Both the position numbers and the translations under genes were made by a program. A DNA stretch of 27,886 bases, taken from Glomus cerebriforme. Its lineage: Eukaryota > Glomeromycota > Glomeromycetes > Glomerales > Glomeraceae. Position 1 is the stretch's first letter. Every line of letters begins with the position of its first letter. Shown piece after piece: positions 21,501 to 27,886 of this stretch. The DNA lies in assembly GCA_003550305.1 (NCBI GenBank), contig QKYT01000182.1:163505-191390 (forward strand), read 5' to 3'. The notes beneath the pieces are model-generated. The model had not been told where the DNA came from. It searched no databases and was given only the letters and a program-made list of their open reading frames with translations.

Positions 21501-24500
21501 GATAAATTTCTCCTTTATTAGCTTTAAGTTGAATTTCCGCGAAATCAAGAGATGCAGCTTTAACGAATCCGATCGTCTTAAATTTTATGATAAAATTATT
21601 AAACTATATGTTGTTATATAAATTCAAATATAAATAAAGTACATAAATAAATTACCTTCCAATATTTTTTAACGCTAATAGTTGATGAGCCGAGTTTATT
21701 TATTGCACGTTCATGAATTGTTTGTTCATCACCAACAAGCATCAAGTCCAAATTTTGAACAATTAATTTTGCAGCAAACATTGGTGAACCAGAGATTATA
21801 TTACTCGATGCCTGTAAAGATTACATTTATTAATTACATCTCATGGAAGTGTACAATGATATTATAAATACCTTTAAACTATCGAGGACCACAACAATAC
21901 GTCCAGGAATATTATTCGGATTAAAATCTATTGAAGAATCATTTATTGTAATAGACAATTTTATGAATTGACTAGGAAGTTCAACAAAAGTTCTCTATTA
22001 TAATTTTTAAAATTTATGTTAGTATTAATAATGATTATAATAAATTTTATGGGAGTTAAATTTATACTTGCCATTTCTGGTTCTTGAATAAATCCAAGTA
22101 AATCATCTATCCATCGTGTATCTTGAGAATGCCGTAAAGTTACACCATTAACTGATAAAGTCAAATTCGTTTCTTTCATATTTGCTACAACGTCAAGCGA
22201 GATAAGCATTATGATAGAAATCATAGGACGTGCATTTTTTGTCTAGATAAAACAATAAAAGTTTAATTAGTTTGTTTATGAAGGTAACTTAAAATAGTTA
22301 TATTGATTACCTTCAAGCCCTTGTTTAATGTACGACATAATATTCGTTTTTTTTCTTGTGTCGTTATATCCAAATAATCAAAATTATCATTATCCAAAAC
22401 AATGTACGTATCATTCTATAAAATGATAAAGAATATATATATATATATATCAAAAGATATTTCTAAAATTTTCATTAAAGGAATTTTAAAAAATACACGT
22501 ACTTTTCCTTCATGTTTTATGACACTAAAGAATCTGAGTTCTGACATACTGAGTTGATAAGTACGCGTTGATTTTGATTGATCACCAACTTTCTTTTCGG
22601 GATTTTCAGGATCATATAATATAACAATTTCAACTATAATAAAATAATAAATTTAGTTTCATATTTAATGATTATATAATATATATATATATATAAGAAG
22701 GATAAATATACCATTAGTTATAAATACGACAACTGATGCGAGACTAGGTCTTAATGGCATTGACATATCCATCCGAGATCCCATAAAGCTTCCTTCAAGT
22801 TTCATTCTCATTTCAGAATTTTCAGAAATATAAGAATTCATTCCATAAATTGAATCCGGTTGAGATTTAATATCGTAATTGCCGGTCATATTAAAGTAGT
22901 TAGCTTGCTCGTTAGAATTAAAGTCATTAATATCATCACTCCTTTTAGGTTGCCATAATGTTAAATCATTAAGCAAAATTTGTAGAATATCATAAGACGA
23001 TTTTGTCATTCGAACACGTGCGTAAGGAAAATTACAATTTATTACGAATAACTATTATTATTATTATTATTCAAAAAATGTAAATTAGATATTAAGAATT
23101 ATACACTTTTTAACACTTTTACAAATTGGAAATTATACTTACAGAACTTTCGATCGTTCTTTGCTTAAACATCAATATTTCTTCCTCCTCATTTTCTACT
23201 GGCCAACTAGAACGATCGTCTCCTTCAAATGAAGTAAAAGTTTGTGAAAAAGGGGAAGATCGAACATTACTTCCAATAAAAGGTAATTTGCTCTTGACCG
23301 TGCTCGCAGGTCTATAAGTAATTTCGACATTAGGAAACATTGGGGAGATATGAGCCATAGATCGATGATGAGGCAATGGTATTGATGGTTTCATAGCAAG
23401 GAAACATTTAGCGTCTGAATCTAGAAATTTTAATTAAATTAATATATATTGAAAATCTAAAAAATTTATATATATATATATTAACGTACCATTAGCTTCT
23501 TTTAAGAAAATATTTATTCCGCCGCATTCTATCTTTATTCTATCTTGATCCAAGTCATTAGAGTGACCTTCAGGTTCAGAATGTTGTTGAATACCAAAAT
23601 TTTCTGTTCTTGATACACCAATCTTCTTTGTACCTCCAGTTGCGACATTAATATTTATTATATCAAAAATTATTAAATTAGAATGTACGCAATAATTTTC
23701 AACTATTTTATGTGTATTAGAGGCACCCAAGTCTGGACAATGCAATATAAGGCGAATTAAATCACAATTAATTCGAACTTGGGACTTTACTAAGTTTTTC
23801 TATAAATAAAATATTTATAATAATCATAATAAGAAAACAGTAATAATAAATCAAATTGAACAAAATTAAAATATTATTTCACCTCATTCAACCTCTGTGT
23901 ATCCAAATCATCAATTATATTTTGACTTGTTGAACGTTCATTAAATATATGATTTGTAGACTTCTCTTCTTGAGAAGTATTATTAGCATCTCCAGAAAGA
24001 GCAACTACATAATTCTCCAATCGATCAATTATTCGAAGATCAAAGTGTAATTGCATTGGTTCCAAATCTACAGCAACATCATAATTTACTACATTTGAAG
24101 GCGTTAAGGTTGTTGTCAATGTGTCTAAATAAAGTTAAATTTTGATAATTAAAATTCAAAAGAAAAAAAATTTTTTTTACTAAGTATTGCGAGGTCAAAA
24201 AAAAAAAAAAATTTAAAATTATATTTTAAAAATTAAATCTACCTTCATTAGAAAGATTCGTGATCTCAATCTTTATTTTAATAACATCTTTGATAACGTT
24301 ACTATCATTTCTACCAAATCTAGAAGCAGTTCTTCCAACTTTTTTCGTTCCAGTATTTCTATTATAACTTTTGTACGTATTTTTTAATGAAAAAATTGGA
24401 AAATCCGTTTCTTCGGGATCATAGAAATTCAAAAGTTCAGGGTCAAAAAACAATAAAGGATTATAAGTATTAAAATTGGGAATTGTGACCTCAGATTTCA

Positions 24501-26627
24501 AATTTTCAACATTTGATTTGTTTTTTAAAGGATCTTTTAACCATTCTGAAATAGAAAAATCAGCAAATGCTATTTCCATCAATATACGCGAATTCACTTC
24601 AGTATCTAAACTTTTTTGATAATTAGGAGAATAATTAACATTTGATACACTTCCACGTCGTTTCCCGTTATCAATCAAAATTTCAGAATCCCATTTTTGA
24701 AATAAACAAGATAACCCATCAATACTAATTTTTATATGATTGATATCTAAATTTTCAGGTGACCGCGCATCAAAGAAATTTTTCTCGGGTATAACATTAG
24801 GTGATGGATCATTATATAAAATGAAAAGTTCAGCATTAGAAATTTTAAAATTAATTTTCATATCAAATGCAGCAGTTGATGTTGATCCAGCAGGTATGTT
24901 TGATGTAGAAGAATAATTTAGTGGTTGAGATGATGATGATTTGTAATGATTTGAAAATGGTACTGAATCATTATCAAGATCCAAATTAAACAAATTATTT
25001 TTTGAAGAATCATCATAATAAGATTTAAATTGACTTTGTGAAGAATCTTTTTGATGATTTCTTAAACTACCTTTATTACGCGTTGATGGATTGATTTTAT
25101 TAGAATCATGTTGATGATATATGAGATCATCGAAATCATCATTTTGAATGGGAGAAGAAATTGTACGATAATTTATATCATCAAATTGATTTAAATCATC
25201 ACTTTCAGTACTACTTGGAGATCTAGTATCTGGAACAGATTTGCTTTTTGATAATGCATCAATTAAATCTGCAATTAATGATACTTGACTAGGAGACAAC
25301 ACTGCAATCACCGATTGAATTAGACCTTCAATATCCCAAGATTGAGTGCTATTTGCTTGTTGCCTAGCATCTTGTGTTAAAAAATATGATGCTGTTTCAT
25401 TTTGTGAATCAAATTGAATAGCAGGAAGAGAATTTTGACGTAATGTAACTCGAATTAAATTCTCATGTTCCGCACAAGAAAGGAGCATGGCTTCATAAGG
25501 ATTAGTTTGTTTTTGATCATCACTTTCAGAACCATTATCTGAACCTAAACCTTGATTTGAACGTGAATCAAAAAATTCGTCCCCACTATCTTCACCACCA
25601 TATGAAAAAGTTTTAGGAATATTTAATAAAGAAGATTGTTGTAATGGTTGTTGATTAATCCATTGATTTGTTACTTCTCTTAACCAAACTTTTAATCCAG
25701 TAATGGTAAACGATTTAACAGTTTCAGGTTGTTCTGGAGGTAATGTTACACTAGCCGAACCTGATGTATTAAGAGGAGTTGGAGTAGGTTCATCATCTAA
25801 TCCGGGTGTATCATCCTGAAAAGATATGATTGGAATCTCCAAATCGAAACAATATTCCTTAGGTTGATCATTCTTGATTGAATTACAATCTCCACTAGGT
25901 GAAATAGTAGATTGATGAGAAAGTCGCATACATGTATCCTTTAAAATTATTTTAACATTCGACATTAATTTATCAATTAATCGTGCCAAAATTTGAACAC
26001 CTTCTATACCATTATCACTGGGTATAGCAGACTGCTGTGGTAATGTTTCTGATTGTTCCAGACCCGAGCCTCCAAACTCTTGACTTTCTGATGGAAATGC
26101 GTTACTATGAAAAGAATGATAGATTGAATTTCGAAGTTCTTCATCTTCCTCAGGAGGTATTTCATGACGAAGGAAATCTCCAGCAAAATGAAATGACGAT
26201 GAAAGTATATGTGAATCCTCGGGAGTAGATTTGGCTGTATATTATTAAAAAAAACAGCAAATTTAAATTTTATATCGAATAAAAAAAAATTCCAAAAAAA
26301 AAAATATATATATATTAGATCGATTCTTAATTAGTGTATTCTAAAATACTATTTTCATCTTATACTTAAAAAATTTTTTTTTCCCGATTTTTACCATTTC
26401 TTGGTTTAGCATGTTCAGGAACGACAGTAATCTGTAAATTATGTATCTCTAACACACAATCGCAGTTCCATATATTTTTCCATGGGATATTGGCGACGAT
26501 ACCACCAATTTTGCCGTCCGTTATTACCACCGGCAAATCTACAACAAGATCATTCAATACCTATCCAATAAGAAACATATGTCATAAATACGCAAATCCA
26601 AAAGTATTCATATATACACAAAAAAAA

Positions 26628-26660
<33 letters not shown>

Positions 26661-26847
26661 CTACATTGAGTTGTAATTCTTTTAGGTGAAGCAAGCCTTT
26701 GCCCAGTTGAACCTCAAGATCAAGATCAATATCTTCAGCTAAAAATTGACCTAAAGCTTTCTTGAGCAAGAATTTGAGCAACCTTTTTTGAATCGTTGAG
26801 GGAATATTTATCAAACCCCAACCCGTAAAAGGCCAACCTCTATACAT
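18518..26847 (-). CDS. ATG2: autophagy-related protein 2 (Atg2), bridge-like lipid transfer protein
   Basis: Atg2 bridges ER and phagophore and moves phospholipids to the growing autophagosome with Atg9 and Atg18. The product is 2152 residues, at the large end for the family. The N-terminal chorein region (about 1-120) has the WPFTGW/IPSTIQKRLLKFLLKKALGQFL signature; VQILARLIDKLMSNVKI follows near 198. A long Ser/Asn/Gln-rich part lies at about 320-620. Late conserved blocks are LIWKLYDGYDWEHS (about 1608), PLRFYIDQDALQF, KIDYKPKHIDYANL and the C-terminal VSGVAPIRSLVNLGSGVADLILLP. Exons, minus strand: 26659-26847, 26395-26560, 24243-26234, 23883-24124, 23490-23799, 23143-23420, 22712-23051, 22503-22633, 22311-22415, 22072-22242, 21872-21994, 21656-21811, 21490-21576, 21295-21404, 21154-21224, 20914-21087, 20699-20828, 19920-20610, 19708-19831, 19468-19622, 18936-19392, 18620-18858, 18518-18535. 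One intron (21995-22071) is GC-AG. An in-frame TGA four codons upstream fixes the start. Confidence 0.96.
22439..22452. repeat. short (TA)n tract in an ATG2 intron
   Basis: A run of alternating TA within an ATG2 intron (22416-22502). Similar tracts lie at about 22677-22696, 23468-23482 and 27667-27687, and an (AAT)n tract at about 26629-26650. All are intronic and may be length-polymorphic. Confidence 0.6.
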
Positions 26848-27534
26848 TTGTAAATTTCAAAAGATAATATATATAAAAAATAATAAATATAATAAAAAAT
26901 ACTAAAAAAGAAAAGGATAATATTTTTACAAAAAAAACTGATATTTTTTAGAACACTATATTTACTGTGTTTAATAATGATAACGAGGTTATAACAACGT
27001 TTCCGAGTTAAACAGTAGAATAGATGTTCTCGTATATTTATGTAGGTGATAATGTTAGTCAGCAACGGACTGGTTTTTAAGTTTTCCTTTCAGTCACGCA
27101 GTAAACTTTCTATTCCCGTTATCCGCAGTTTAAATTTTTCAAATAACATAATTGGAAACAATAATTGATACCATAAGGGGAAGTTTGCGCAGCGAATTAG
27201 TGACGTAAATTTTCGGTGATCTTCCCTATCAAAGCGAAAAAGTAAAAAAAAATTCTTATAAAAATAATTTATAGGTTAGGTTGTAGTTGTAAAAGTAATT
27301 TAATTTTAATTCGCATGTACGAAAAGAATTAAATAATCAATTAACTCGCAGAAAATTTGAAAATCAATGATCTACATTTAAGATCTACTTGTACTTGGGA
27401 AGATCTTACATGGCATCTCTTGATATTAAACTTAAAAATTTTTTTTTAATAAATAATAATATTTGCAGGAAACATAAATAAATAAATAAATCAATTTTTT
27501 TTTACTCTATACAATAAAGTACAATATAATGAAT
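26848..27534 (-). promoter_or_regulatory. ATG2 upstream region and cofactor D 3' region
   Basis: 687 bp between two minus-strand genes. The part closest to ATG2 (26850-26960) is nearly pure A/T. The part from about 27040 to 27240 is less AT-rich and is the likeliest promoter segment. Next to cofactor D the sequence is A/T-rich with short ATAA repeats (about 27474-27490), as expected of a 3' UTR. No gene or RNA was recognised. Confidence 0.4.
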
Positions 27535-27829
27535 TTAATTATTTAAATTTGAAGGTTTCGATACTGGTGGTTTTATACCCAATAATGGATACAAATTATT
27601 TCTAGCTTCTTTTAATCGTGGTATAGGGTCATTCCTATTTAAGAATATAATTATGATAAAAAAAATTATATATATATATATATATTTATTTTTTATTTGA
27701 CTTATTTTAAATTAAGACTAACCAATCAGTATTAGTTAATATTTCTTCGACTTCCAAAGATTCTTCAGTCGGTTCTTCAACAGATCCAGTAAGTGCTAAA
27801 TATAATTGATCTGCCGTATTTCTTCGAAT
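27535..27829 (-). CDS. TBCD: tubulin-specific chaperone D (cofactor D), C-terminal end only
   Basis: Cofactor D takes beta-tubulin from prefolding chaperones and helps assemble the alpha/beta dimer. Two terminal exons are visible on the minus strand, 27723-27829 and 27535-27634, joined by a 88-nt GT-AG intron. The rest lies beyond the window, with an intron occupying 27830 to the edge. The 67 visible residues begin IRRNTADQLYLALTGS, an acidic linker leads to EEILTNTDWNDPI, and RLKEARNNLYPLLGIKPP closes the protein. This matches the family's C-terminal end: the last HEAT-like helix with R(K/R)xTAxQLY, then TxWD and a final R..L..LLG motif. Partial because of the window edge, not because of damage. 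Confidence 0.85.
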
Positions 27830-27886
27830 CTATATTGATAATTTCTTTAGTACCATTTTCGAAAAGTTGTGTAATATAAATATAAA

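Noticed and set aside
26811..27065. 84-codon minus-strand frame upstream of ATG2
   Set aside because: Lies in A/T-only sequence; the ATG2 frame has an in-frame stop just upstream of its ATG, so this is not an extension of ATG2.

Overview
The window looks like nuclear DNA of a very AT-rich fungus from an early-diverging lineage. A Glomeromycotina (Rhizophagus-type) genome is my best guess. The basis is AT-rich intergenic DNA, many short GT-AG introns of about 60-110 nt, and gene content. That content pairs fungal-type genes (a RasB-class Ras, ATG2, an NNF1 kinetochore protein) with genes that look animal-like or are missing from budding yeast (class I PITP, full-length p150Glued dynactin). No bacterial features, rRNA, tRNA or CRISPR were seen.

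Layout: 1-4732 is a gene desert made of repeats. It holds a possible decayed coding relic (about 330-1480), a minisatellite of roughly ten 46-50 bp units (2130-2650), several hairpins, and a remnant resembling pogo-type transposon ends (3915-4140). Three plus-strand genes follow: uracil-DNA glycosylase (4733-5907), an NNF1 kinetochore subunit (6240-7273) and a class I phosphatidylinositol transfer protein (7433-8490). The remaining genes are all on the minus strand: the small secretory protein Kish/KSH1 (8839-9263), the 24-exon dynactin p150Glued gene (9521-15322), a RasB-type GTPase (16557-17966), the 23-exon autophagy lipid-transfer gene ATG2 (18518-26847), and the 3' end of tubulin cofactor D (from 27829, cut by the window edge).

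I rebuilt every gene exon by exon by hand. In all seven complete genes the exon lengths sum to a whole number of codons and each intron phase matches the next exon, giving proteins of 310, 198, 261, 71, 1288, 186 and 2152 residues. These lengths fit their families.

The genes do not form one pathway, but three of the eight (NNF1, p150Glued, cofactor D) serve microtubules or chromosome segregation, and three (PITP, KSH1, ATG2) serve membrane traffic and lipid transfer. The most striking observation is in the Ras gene. Its frame is kept only if a 2-nt exon is spliced in between two introns, directly after exons of 18 and 22 nt, in the part encoding the P-loop and switch I. Other points of interest are a GC-AG intron in ATG2, an exact 59-bp tandem duplication in a dynactin intron, a long inverted repeat in a Ras intron, and a UDG N-terminus that could give mitochondrial and nuclear forms.
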